A DNA stretch of 48,086 nt from a virus. Of this stretch, positions 16,614-23,724 are shown one piece after another. A program made the translations under genes and the position numbers. Under the pieces are notes generated by a model, which saw nothing but the letters and a program-made list of their open reading frames with translations, was not told where the DNA came from and did not search any database. Every line of letters starts with the position of its first letter. Positions within the stretch are counted from its first letter, which is position 1. Location: IMG/VR virus record IMGVR_UViG_3300021131_000010, positions 1 to 48,086 of that record; one strand, given 5' to 3'.

Positions 16614-17102
16614 TTATGCTGCTTTCTGTCCTTCTACAAACTCATAGTACTGGTTTTGCATATAACCACCAGCAAACAACTTGTAAACCAAGTGGCTGGC
16701 ATACCCATTGAAACTCATATTGAAGAAACTATGAGCATCCTTGAAACTATCTGGCGCACCTTCCATGCCAGCATAGTAGCCTTTCATGAACTGGTAAATC
16801 TTCTCGCCCAACTCATCACTCATTTTGTTGTTAACAAAGGCATACTTGACCTGGGGAATGTCATCCCTGACATTGTCCATTTCATAGTAGTCAATCATTC
16901 CATCAAAATGACCATATTCAAACTGGGCAACATACTTTCTCAAATCTTCATACTGGGCTGGTGGCAAATCGACAACATCCACATGAACACTACTACCCAT
17001 TGAATAACTTTTGCTGCGAACACTACCAGGGATTCCTTTGGCTTTCATGTAAGCCCGAATCATTTTGGCAGCACCAGCATGACGACTAACTTGCTTTTCC
17101 AT
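16614..17102 (-). CDS. LPD29-like small protein
   Basis: This 162-residue protein begins with AAKMIRAYMKAKGIPGSVRS and then SYSMGSSVHVDVVD. That pattern resembles the domain called large polyvalent protein-associated domain 29, found in phage and mobile-element proteins of unknown role. A second conserved stretch is QFEYGHFDGMIDYYEMDN. A good promoter and an ACGAAAGGAAAT leader precede it. An anti-defence or host-takeover role is possible but unsupported. Confidence 0.6.
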   Translation of the reverse strand: MEKQVSRHAGAAKMIRAYMKAKGIPGSVRSKSYSMGSSVHVDVVDLPPAQYEDLRKYVAQFEYGHFDGMIDYYEMDNVRDDIPQVKYAFVNNKMSDELGEKIYQFMKGYYAGMEGAPDSFKDAHSFFNMSFNGYASHLVYKLFAGGYMQNQYYEFVEGQKAA

Positions 17103-17140
17103 CTCAATTTCCTTTCGTGATTAATTGAAACTACAACTTA

Positions 17141-17168
17141 ATAATATACTAATTAGGGATAATGTCAA
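17141..17168 (-). promoter_or_regulatory. Sigma70-type promoter for the LPD29-like gene
   Basis: On the minus strand TTGACA (17168-17163) is separated by 16 bases from TATTAT (17146-17141). TTGTAGTTT and an ACGAAAGGAAA leader follow. The -35 overlaps the 3' end of the 83-residue gene. Confidence 0.65.
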
Positions 17169-17416
17169 GCAGCTTGTAGCTTTTTTTCACAATATCCATA
17201 TTCTTCTTCCAGGATCATGCGAATGTGCTCTCGGTCTACAGAATCGCCACACACAGGAATACCGCAGCGATACTTGCGACCATCCTTAGATTGCAAAAAG
17301 CGAATAGCTTGCTTAATCATTTCATAGGGAACTCCCATGTCATAAATACCGCCATCGCCATAGAAGCTGTAAACATATCTCGCAAACACAACCAAATCTT
17401 TATAGGGCATTGCCAT
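17165..17416 (-). CDS. Small protein, unknown
   Basis: This 83-residue protein (MAMPYKDLVVFARYVYSFYG) contains two Cys residues in CGIPVCGDSV and a helical acidic C-terminal part. No family is recognised. The CACGAAAGGAATAAAA leader and a UUCG hairpin lie just upstream. Confidence 0.6.
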   Translation of the reverse strand: MAMPYKDLVVFARYVYSFYGDGGIYDMGVPYEMIKQAIRFLQSKDGRKYRCGIPVCGDSVDREHIRMILEEEYGYCEKKLQAA

Positions 17417-17434
17417 TTTTATTCCTTTCGTGAA

Positions 17435-17448
17435 GCCCCCGAAGGGGC
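17435..17448 (-). other. GC-rich UUCG hairpin between two small genes
   Basis: The minus strand forms GCCCC-TTCG-GGGGC, a very stable tetraloop hairpin between the 110-residue and 83-residue genes. No T-run follows, so it is more likely an mRNA stabiliser or partial attenuator than a full terminator. Confidence 0.55.
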
Positions 17449-17453
17449 ATTAA

Positions 17454-17786
17454 TCAATCCATCCAACCATCGTAATACTCACCGACAATTCCATGAGCAG
17501 CCAAGAATTCCAAAGCAGGGGCAACTGATTTTGCAGCAGCCACATTTCCCTGGACAAAACTACAAGGCACAATGCTTTTTTCTACAACATTTCTTTTGCC
17601 TTTGCCCAAGTAATAAATCCGAATCGCTTTGCCACCGCAGCAGCTACCGATGTCTTGACCGCCATTGTCTAACCAACTTTGATACCAGACAGACTCAGCA
17701 GCTTTGATGTAAGGCATTTTCTCGACCAAGTCAGCATCCTGGTATGCCATGACTTTTTTACCAGCCCAGATTTCAACTTCTTTCAT
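17454..17786 (-). CDS. Small protein, unknown
   Basis: This 110-residue protein has a central GSCCGGKAIRIYYLGKGKRN and an acidic end GEYYDGWMD. It contains a Cys pair but no recognised domain. It is driven by the palindrome-containing promoter at 17823-17850 and preceded by a TTGAAAGGAAAT ribosome site. Confidence 0.6.
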   Translation of the reverse strand: MKEVEIWAGKKVMAYQDADLVEKMPYIKAAESVWYQSWLDNGGQDIGSCCGGKAIRIYYLGKGKRNVVEKSIVPCSFVQGNVAAAKSVAPALEFLAAHGIVGEYYDGWMD

Positions 17787-17822
17787 GATTATTTCCTTTC
17801 AATGATTAATTACTACACTTTC

Positions 17823-17872
17823 ATTTTATACCTATCAGGTATATATGCAACAACTTTTTTAGGGTTGTTGCA
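17823..17872 (-). promoter_or_regulatory. Promoter with overlapping palindromes (candidate operator)
   Basis: On the minus strand TTGCAT (17850-17845), 16 bases and TAAAAT (17828-17823) form a promoter for the 110-residue gene. Its spacer holds the perfect palindrome TATACCTATCAGGTATA (17827-17843). A second inverted repeat, TGCAACAAC (17846-17854) with GTTGTTGCA (17864-17872), overlaps the -35. A regulator binding here would block RNA polymerase. The second repeat is also followed by a T-run on the plus strand, so it could terminate rightward transcripts. Confidence 0.55.
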
Positions 17873-17878
17873 TTTTTG

Positions 17879-18193
17879 CTATAAATCTATGACTAACTGC
17901 TTAAAACTCAATCTATTGATAAAATCTTCTAAACCAGTTGAATAGTCAGAAATAATATCTAAACCATCATTAAAGTAATTTAGAGAAATCCAACCTGCTG
18001 GCATATCTTGACTTGTTGCTACAAGACTTAAATCCACACAATCATAAGAAAAACAAGCCTTCAAAATTTTCTCTAAATCCTGGCATGGGTCGCAGTCCGC
18101 TATATCATCCGCAGATGCTCCTACCAGATACCCTTCATTAAGTGCCAATTTTACAATCCGCTTAGTGATTGCTTTTTCTACAGTTGTTAACAT
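17879..18193 (-). CDS. Small protein, unknown
   Basis: This 104-residue protein has an N-terminal helix (TTVEKAITKRIVKLALNEGY) and Asp/Cys-containing segments ADDIADCDPCQDLEKIL. No domain is recognised. It is preceded by an ACGAAAGGAAATGAA leader and lies immediately downstream of the 57-residue gene. Confidence 0.6.
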   Translation of the reverse strand: MLTTVEKAITKRIVKLALNEGYLVGASADDIADCDPCQDLEKILKACFSYDCVDLSLVATSQDMPAGWISLNYFNDGLDIISDYSTGLEDFINRLSFKQLVIDL

Positions 18194-18211
18194 TTCATTT
18201 CCTTTCGTAAG

Positions 18212-18385
18212 TTAAGCTGCTTGAAACATTTGACGAGCATCATTCATAAAAACCCGATAAGCAATCAATTGCTGCTCACTAAATTCTTCTGGGTTTTGAC
18301 GAATTTCAATCAAGGCTTCCAAGAACCCAATTCCATAGTCCTGGCGGTATTCTTCAATAATTGCAATGGCTTGGTCGATCTGCAT
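18212..18385 (-). CDS. Very small helical protein, unknown
   Basis: The 57-residue frame starts at the ATG at 18385-18383 (MQIDQAIAIIEEYRQDYGIG) and ends at a TAA at 18212. The sequence is acidic and helical. The start is supported by the leader CACGAAAGGGAATTAAAA and by a good upstream promoter. No family is recognised. Confidence 0.65.
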   Translation of the reverse strand: MQIDQAIAIIEEYRQDYGIGFLEALIEIRQNPEEFSEQQLIAYRVFMNDARQMFQAA

Positions 18386-18424
18386 TTTTAATTCCCTTTC
18401 GTGGTTAATTAAGACTACATTCTT

Positions 18425-18453
18425 ATATTATGCTTATTTAGCATAGGTGTCAA
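18425..18453 (-). promoter_or_regulatory. Leftward promoter of the divergent pair, with palindrome
   Basis: The minus strand has TTGACA (18453-18448), 17 bases and TAATAT (18430-18425), then ATGTAGT and a CACGAAAGGG leader. The spacer holds the inverted repeat TATGCT-N5-AGCATA (minus-strand sequence TATGCTAAATAAGCATA), a candidate operator. It drives the leftward small-gene block. Confidence 0.7.
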
Positions 18454-18509
18454 ATAAATACATCAAAAATGTTGTTTTTGCACAAATACAACAAATAGTG
18501 AAATAGCCC

Positions 18510-18538
18510 TTGTGCTTATACCTAATAAGCATTAATAT
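18510..18538 (+). promoter_or_regulatory. Rightward promoter of the divergent pair, with palindrome
   Basis: TTGTGC (18510-18515), 17 bases and TAATAT (18533-18538) are followed by GTAAGTGTAGT and a CACGAAAGGAA leader. TGCTTATACCTAATAAGCA, an inverted repeat with seven-base arms, spans the -35 end and spacer. The AATAAGCAT-N-AATAT portion matches the leftward promoter, so the two are probably co-regulated. Confidence 0.7.
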
Positions 18539-18582
18539 GTAAGTGTAGTTTGTTTGTTTGATTTTTCACGAAAGGAATCAAA

Positions 18583-18726
18583 ATGGCTTTTTATGTCTAT
18601 GGTGTCCCAGTTTTCGGTGTTGCCCAAGCCCAGGAGATGTATGCGGTGGCTGTCGCTGGTGGTGCAATGATCCAGGCAGAAGCAATTGCGGAAGTGATTG
18701 CCCAATTTGAATACATGGGGGTGTGA
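18583..18726 (+). CDS. Micro-protein A of a tandem pair, unknown
   Basis: This 47-residue frame starts at the ATG at 18583 behind a CACGAAAGGAATCAAA leader. It contains YGVPVFGVAQAQEM and QAEAIAEVIAQFEYMGV. It is clearly related to the next frame (shared YG-x2-VF-x2-AQAQ and a VI-x-QF ending), so the two probably arose by duplication. The helical, uncharged middle could be weakly membrane-associated. No known family. Confidence 0.65.
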   Translation: MAFYVYGVPVFGVAQAQEMYAVAVAGGAMIQAEAIAEVIAQFEYMGV

Positions 18727-18727
18727 G

Positions 18728-18874
18728 ATGAGTTTGCCTTTGTATGGTTACGAAGTTTTCAGCATTGCCCAAGCCCAGGGGATTTTGATTTTGGCTTTGG
18801 CAAAAGGTCAGATGGGCAGGGCTGCTGCTGCTAGAGCAGTTATCCAGCAATTTCAAGAAAGGGGTGCAGTATGA
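18728..18874 (+). CDS. Micro-protein B of a tandem pair, unknown
   Basis: This 48-residue frame starts one base after the stop of micro-protein A. It repeats its layout: YGYEVFSIAQAQGI, then an Ala/Gly-rich helix, then AVIQQFQERGAV. Its stop overlaps the start of the next gene (ATGA). Conservation of the pattern after divergence suggests both are translated. Confidence 0.65.
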   Translation: MSLPLYGYEVFSIAQAQGILILALAKGQMGRAAAARAVIQQFQERGAV

Positions 18875-19101
18875 GTCAGGAAATGTATGGTTGTGACATT
18901 GAGCAATTTATAGCGCAGATTAAATCATCAGTCAGCTACAAGTTGGGTGGGGCTGGTATTGTTGTTGCTGGTCTTATGAGTGATGCCCAGGAAGAAATTG
19001 CGATGGGTGCGGATGAGAGAGCCAGGCAGAGTTTGAATAGAGCCAAAGCGATTTTGTTTGAGATCATGGAAGGCAAAATGATTTTGGAAGTACCAAGATA
19101 A
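18871..19101 (+). CDS. Small helical protein, unknown
   Basis: This 76-residue protein (MSQEMYGCDIEQFIAQIKSS) has a hydrophobic Gly/Val-rich centre and a charged C-terminal helix. It overlaps the end of micro-protein B and probably belongs to the same operon. The N-terminal MYG is faintly like the tandem pair, but similarity is too low to call a third copy. Confidence 0.6.
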   Translation: MSQEMYGCDIEQFIAQIKSSVSYKLGGAGIVVAGLMSDAQEEIAMGADERARQSLNRAKAILFEIMEGKMILEVPR

Positions 19102-19117
19102 CTACGAAAGGGAAATC

Positions 19118-19300
19118 ATGTTAGTTAAATATTTTGTTGAAAGTTCGGAAGTTGATTATGACGATTGTTTAGAGTATTTCATTCTTTATAGCGGATTCTC
19201 CAAAGAAGATGCTATTTCTGAGTTTGATTCCAATAACAATCCAGAGTGTGCTGCTTATATTAGCGAATTGTGCTCAGATGTCGAAGTAGTCTACGAGTAA
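19118..19300 (+). CDS. Small acidic protein, unknown
   Basis: This 60-residue acidic protein (MLVKYFVESSEVDYDDCLEY) starts behind a TACGAAAGGGAAATC leader and ends before a terminator. It is strongly negative and resembles DNA-mimic-like phage proteins only in composition. No family is recognised. Confidence 0.6.
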   Translation: MLVKYFVESSEVDYDDCLEYFILYSGFSKEDAISEFDSNNNPECAAYISELCSDVEVVYE

Positions 19301-19317
19301 AAATTCCTAATATTACA

Positions 19318-19337
19318 AGCCCTTTCGAGGGCTTTTT
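19318..19337 (+). terminator. Rho-independent terminator of the rightward small-gene cluster
   Basis: AGCCCT-TTCG-AGGGCT (19318-19333) followed by TTTT forms a typical UUCG-loop terminator. It ends the rightward transcript that starts near 18545. Confidence 0.85.
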
Positions 19338-19370
19338 GTTGTATGATAAAATGAATTGAAAGGGCAATAT

Positions 19371-19589
19371 ATGAAAATTGGTAACTACGAAATCAGTCCA
19401 TCAGCTATCTTCTATGTAAGTTCAGAAGATGGTTTGCCAGTATCAGTCAATGCTGGAAAAGATATACCAATGATTGCAATATGGATCAATGGTCATCCTA
19501 AAGAATTTTCTATGAAAGATGAATTCTTGCTACCTAGCAATGCTCAAGTATTTCAAGCCTTAGTGATGGATTCCCAGGCTGCATCATAA
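19371..19589 (+). CDS. Small protein, unknown, convergent with the portal gene
   Basis: The 72-residue frame starts at the ATG at 19371, seven bases after AAAGGG; a TTG at 19356 would add five residues but lacks a ribosome site. The sequence is beta-rich (MKIGNYEISPSAIFYVSSED). Its end overlaps the 3' end of the portal gene by 37 bases on the opposite strand. No family is recognised. Confidence 0.55.
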   Translation: MKIGNYEISPSAIFYVSSEDGLPVSVNAGKDIPMIAIWINGHPKEFSMKDEFLLPSNAQVFQALVMDSQAAS

Positions 19590-21826
19590 AGAGCCTTCAT
19601 CTTATCATTTAGCTTTTTGACTTTAGCTTCTTCATAGACATTGAGTTGTTTACCAGCTTGTGCTGCATCTTCTAAGATGATGCGAACTTCCTCATAGTAG
19701 CCATGAGCCTTATCTTTGGCTTCCATCATTGCTGGTAGATTGATCTGCACTTCAGCATAAGAGCCATTGACCTCAACTACCATATTGACATCTCGATAGC
19801 CAGAGCCACCTAATGAGTCAGTCTTAGGATCAAGCAGGTTTCTCAGCTTAACTGGTTGACCATATTCAGCTTTGAGTTTATCAATTGCGCTATCGACATC
19901 CTTTAGCGATTTGATTTCAATAGTTGTGCGAAGTAAATCTTTAATCTTGGTTGGATCATTGTCATAAGATTTAGTGATCTTATCGACTGCTCTTTGTGAT
20001 CCCTTCAATGGCACAATCGCAGCTTTACCACCTAGTTCTTCAGCGATCCTGGTATTGGTATTGTCAAAGTGATCTTTATTCTCGGCTGCCTTGTGATACA
20101 TTTCTGTAAAGATTTTTTGCTTTTCTTCAGGCAATCTTTCTACATCAGCTTGTTGCAGCTTACCTGATAACAACTCTTTCACTCTACTTGCTGTAGGTGC
20201 TTTTGGCTTTTCGATAGTTCTAGCTTTTGGTGCTTGTGGCTTTTCAATCAGAGCACTCTTGGCTGCTGGTGCAGTAATCGCTGCAGTCTGTCTGCCCATT
20301 GGCTCAGTTGCAACACTACCACCAGCAATAGAAGTAAATTTCCCATCAGCATCTCTCGGATGATCAGCTTCTAGGAAAGCATCAGCCTTTGGGATGGGGT
20401 TAGCCCATTTCCCCCCATCTGCCCTTGGCATTTTTTCTTCTGGCATTGACTCTTGCGGTGGCTCATATTCAGCCAGGGCTTCAGCATCAATTTGTAGGCT
20501 GCTCTGGAACATATCTGGCATTTCATTGATATTGTCCTGCGCCCATTGAATCAAAGTTGCTCTATTCTGACCATCTGCAACTGGGAGAATGGTTCTTAGA
20601 ATTTCAGTAATACCTTTTAGCTTGATGTCAGCAACCTTGACCTTTTCAGACTCAGGTTCTTCCATGAGTGATTCCCACTCAGCTTTGAAATTGTTTTGCC
20701 AGCTATAGAAGGCTTGCTCATAAGACATCTTGCGATAAATCTCTGGATAGGCTTTCTTTACAGCTTCATAAAATTCTTTATTCCAGGCTCGGTGCATGAC
20801 AATTTTGTCAAAGAAAGCAAATAGGCTTTCCATGTCAACTCGAATACCATCAATGTATTGCACAATGGCTTTAGCATCTTCAGTTCCCTCACCAAATCCT
20901 TGGGTGAAGGCTTCATCTTTGAGCAGCATTGCAGGGACATCAGAAGCAGCAGCGATATTAGCAATAATGTTATCTCTGGCAGTTGTCATAGATGTTGCGG
21001 TATTGGTCAAATCAATAGAGTTGATTTCTTCATCAATATCTATGGAGAGAACATTACCAGTACCGCCTTCTTGCAAGTAGGTGCGCTTGATACCAGCAGC
21101 ATTTTGCATTAAGCGATTGACAATCGAGCCAGCAGGTTTTTGTTTAGCAATGATTAAGCCAGACTTGAATGTCACCAGGTCATCGGTAATCATTGACTGA
21201 ATGAAAGACTTTAATGGATATAAAGCCCTTTGAAAGACTGACCTACCTGTAAAACCGAAGGCACTAGACTGAAATTGAAGATAGATAGGAGTACCATTAA
21301 AAACAACAACACTCCTGCTAGGATGATAGGGCTGACCAGCAGCAGTAGTATATGCCAGAGGTTTTTGGAAGTCAGGCGCATTGGGGTTCTGATTCGTAAC
21401 AATCGAACCAGCCATGTTGAGTGGGTCTAACTGATTAAAATACAGATTAAGATAAGGCAAAGTCCAAGGGTCAATGGGATCAGTAGTAGGAATCTTATCA
21501 GCCCCCACAACAATGCCACCAGCACCATAGGTGCGATTAATAAACATAACATCACGAATATGATTAGTAGCACCAAGTTTTTCCCACTCCTTATTAAAGG
21601 CTTCAGCAAGCATTTCTTTTGGTTGAGCATCTATTGTAATAGTTCTTGGCTTGGATAGCGCAAGTTTTACTGGTTTTTCTACTAATTTTCCACCAAGAGG
21701 ATGATATGTCCAGATTAACTTACATAACTCATATCCTGCTTGTGAACCTGGCTGAATGTTTTCAGAACTAAGCAATGACATTAACTCACCGCCAAGATAT
21801 GTATTATTAATCATTACATCTGACAT
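19553..21826 (-). CDS. Portal protein (DUF1073-like) with C-terminal RelA/SpoT-like domain
   Basis: This 757-residue protein has an N-terminal portal domain (about 1-460), with VMFINRTYGAGGIVVGADKI near 93-112, and DIDEEINSIDL then DVPAMLLKDEAFTQGFGEGT near 290-320. Such portals form the 12-mer channel for packaging and ejection. A linker (DHPRDADGKFTSIAGG) leads to a C-terminal domain (about 575-735) with RelA/SpoT-synthetase-like features: LKGSQRAVDKI, TKIKDLLRTTIEI (D630, R633), GYRDVNMVVEV (Y677), and AEVQI (E692, Q694). These correspond to the basic substrate motif and acidic metal-binding residues. Family knowledge says portals of this type can carry effector extensions. Whether this domain is active is unknown. 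Confidence 0.85.
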   Translation of the reverse strand: MSDVMINNTYLGGELMSLLSSENIQPGSQAGYELCKLIWTYHPLGGKLVEKPVKLALSKPRTITIDAQPKEMLAEAFNKEWEKLGATNHIRDVMFINRTYGAGGIVVGADKIPTTDPIDPWTLPYLNLYFNQLDPLNMAGSIVTNQNPNAPDFQKPLAYTTAAGQPYHPSRSVVVFNGTPIYLQFQSSAFGFTGRSVFQRALYPLKSFIQSMITDDLVTFKSGLIIAKQKPAGSIVNRLMQNAAGIKRTYLQEGGTGNVLSIDIDEEINSIDLTNTATSMTTARDNIIANIAAASDVPAMLLKDEAFTQGFGEGTEDAKAIVQYIDGIRVDMESLFAFFDKIVMHRAWNKEFYEAVKKAYPEIYRKMSYEQAFYSWQNNFKAEWESLMEEPESEKVKVADIKLKGITEILRTILPVADGQNRATLIQWAQDNINEMPDMFQSSLQIDAEALAEYEPPQESMPEEKMPRADGGKWANPIPKADAFLEADHPRDADGKFTSIAGGSVATEPMGRQTAAITAPAAKSALIEKPQAPKARTIEKPKAPTASRVKELLSGKLQQADVERLPEEKQKIFTEMYHKAAENKDHFDNTNTRIAEELGGKAAIVPLKGSQRAVDKITKSYDNDPTKIKDLLRTTIEIKSLKDVDSAIDKLKAEYGQPVKLRNLLDPKTDSLGGSGYRDVNMVVEVNGSYAEVQINLPAMMEAKDKAHGYYEEVRIILEDAAQAGKQLNVYEEAKVKKLNDKMKALYDAAWESITKA

Positions 21827-21835
21827 AGTTCTTCC

Positions 21836-23185
21836 TTAGTAGCCATATTTATCACCAACACCAATGGCTAGACTATACACAAAAGCATCTAATAAGTCAT
21901 CTGCTCTTTTGTATGCTTCTTTGTCACCAATTCTGAAACTTGTCACTTGAGATAATAGATGATTGCGACTTGCATTTTTAAATGTCATAGTTTTATCAAA
22001 AGCATATTCGCTAATCTTCATTAAGCCCTGGTGAAAGTAACCTGATACAGAAATGGCTCTTTCATCTTTACCAACTGAAGTTAGTCCAGAATCAATTGCA
22101 TAAGTATTCCATCCTCGGCTGCGCCCTTGTTGTATGAGAATCGAACCAGCAGCAGCATCCTCAATGAATGTACCGACAACTCCAGCCCTGGCATTAGTTA
22201 ATCTGGCTAATTCTTCTAACCTGGCAAAGACACTTGGCATCCAGTTCTCTAGCATTGCGCCATCAATCTGCACAATATCCCAATCTAATAGAATTAAGTT
22301 GTAAGGATTTTGTGTGTACTTATCTACAGCTACATATACAATGGCAGTACCATCATTTTCTTTTCCACCTTTAACTGCGGTATCAATGACTGCATAGACA
22401 CCATCGCACTTAGTCGGATAAGCAACTGGCTTACCATCGACTAGCAGCTTATCGACAGCAAAGAAGGCTTCACCAGCCCAATCGACAAACTCAGCCAGGT
22501 ATTCTTGCTTAAAGACTAATGGGTGATTTTCTCTCTCTAGCTTTTCGAGTTCTTCGGCTGGTAGGAATGGATTGGTAAAAGTAGGGGCATGGTATTCAGT
22601 AAAGCCATGTTCAGGCTGGTTGCATATCTGCCAAAAGAAATTATCACTATCTATGCCATTGGGAGTGGAAGCTACTAGACAACTCCCTTGATAGTCTAAT
22701 AATGCTGGTTTGATAGCTGTCTGCCATACCTTTGGCATATTCGGTTTAGTAAAGGCTGCTTCATCAATGAAGGCTTTATGGTACTTCCTAGATCGACCTG
22801 CTCTCTCATTCTCCAGAGTCCAGAAGTCTATGCGCCCACCAGTATGAGTCTGAATGATTCCATCAATCTTGGATGCTTGCTTAATCATAGGGGCTAATAG
22901 ATCGGTAATTTCTCTAAAGGCTTCCGATTGGATTTTGTAGTCAGGAGCAAACCATCCTACCTTCTCGCCCATCGCTGCTGCTGCACAAGCAATGTTCTGC
23001 ATCATAGCGGTCTTACCCCATCGCCTACCGCAGCGAACTACAAAGAAGCGAGTAGAAGCATCAAAGGCTTCTTGTTGCCCTTTATGTAGGGTCGGCAGGT
23101 TTATGGGTTCTTTACTTTGTTTTGACTGGGATGCCATTGACTGTCCAATTGTTGTTTTCGGCATCAAATTGAACTTGATCGCCAT
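21836..23185 (-). CDS. terL: Terminase large subunit
   Basis: This 449-residue packaging motor has a complete set of motifs. Walker A is CGRRWGKT (52-59). Walker B is KAFIDEAA with D141/E142. The coupling motif is VASTPNG (171-177). The RuvC-type nuclease acidic residues are AVIDTA (D268), FIEDAA (E342/D343) and RADDLLDAF (D429/D430/D433). It cuts concatemers and pumps DNA through the portal. The frame overlaps terS by 74 bases from the first ATG; internal ATGs at 23164 or 23137 would shorten the overlap and I cannot choose between them. Confidence 0.95.
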   Translation of the reverse strand: MAIKFNLMPKTTIGQSMASQSKQSKEPINLPTLHKGQQEAFDASTRFFVVRCGRRWGKTAMMQNIACAAAAMGEKVGWFAPDYKIQSEAFREITDLLAPMIKQASKIDGIIQTHTGGRIDFWTLENERAGRSRKYHKAFIDEAAFTKPNMPKVWQTAIKPALLDYQGSCLVASTPNGIDSDNFFWQICNQPEHGFTEYHAPTFTNPFLPAEELEKLERENHPLVFKQEYLAEFVDWAGEAFFAVDKLLVDGKPVAYPTKCDGVYAVIDTAVKGGKENDGTAIVYVAVDKYTQNPYNLILLDWDIVQIDGAMLENWMPSVFARLEELARLTNARAGVVGTFIEDAAAGSILIQQGRSRGWNTYAIDSGLTSVGKDERAISVSGYFHQGLMKISEYAFDKTMTFKNASRNHLLSQVTSFRIGDKEAYKRADDLLDAFVYSLAIGVGDKYGY

Positions 23186-23558
23186 ACTTGCGAGGGGCTA
23201 ACCTGGCAACTACCCATTTCCTTGCATCAACCTTTAATCTGGATCGGTTGATGTTCTCATGGTTAACCTTACCAGTAGGGTTGCCATCTTTGTCTAATAG
23301 TATATCGCTTTCAGTTCCATCAGCGATCTCTAATATTTCCTCGAAGTAGAAGTCGGCTTGATATTCTCTCGCCTGTGCGTATATGTCGGCAAATTCTTTA
23401 TGCTTAAACAACCATGACATTACTGTACTTCTATGGGGCATTGATTCGTCATCTCGACAAATTTTGACTAAGCCATCTCCATTAGCAATTCTTTCACAGA
23501 TTTTGATTGCTAATTCCAATGAATAGTCGGATGGTCTACCTACCTTGTTTTTACTCAT
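23112..23558 (-). CDS. terS: Terminase small subunit
   Basis: This 148-residue protein starts GRPSDYSLELAIKICERI, a helix-turn-helix region with MPHRSTVMSWLFKHKEF. It ends RLKVDARKWVVARLAPRKYG, both typical of a common small terminase family. It recognises the packaging site and stimulates TerL. It is the first gene of the late leftward block and lies beside an 11-bp inverted repeat. Confidence 0.9.
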   Translation of the reverse strand: MSKNKVGRPSDYSLELAIKICERIANGDGLVKICRDDESMPHRSTVMSWLFKHKEFADIYAQAREYQADFYFEEILEIADGTESDILLDKDGNPTGKVNHENINRSRLKVDARKWVVARLAPRKYGDQVQFDAENNNWTVNGIPVKTK

Positions 23559-23574
23559 AATCTTTAATAATGGG

Positions 23575-23638
23575 TGTCAGATAGGAAATAGCTTTTGACT
23601 ATTTGTGGCATACAAGGACAGTTGTACCCTATCTGACA
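23575..23638. repeat. 11-bp inverted repeat in the terS/phosphoesterase divergent region
   Basis: TGTCAGATAGG (23575-23585) and CCTATCTGACA (23628-23638) are perfect inverted copies separated by 42 bases. Between them is a smaller repeat, AAATAG (23586-23591) with CTATTT (23599-23604). The site lies 17 bases upstream of terS. It could be an operator shared by the divergent genes or a packaging recognition site. Confidence 0.7.
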
Positions 23639-23672
23639 ATGTCATATTAGCATAGGGTTAATAATTATGTCA

Positions 23673-23700
23673 TTGATTATTCTTTAAATTCAGTTAATAT
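23673..23700 (+). promoter_or_regulatory. Promoter for the phosphoesterase/Ntn-hydrolase pair
   Basis: TTGATT (23673-23678), 16 bases and TAATAT (23695-23700) are placed 24 bases before the start at 23725. AATAGGAG provides the ribosome site. It lacks the ACGAAAGGAA leader of the early genes. Confidence 0.6.
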
Positions 23701-23724
23701 CGGCTTACTTCCAATAGGAGTCTT

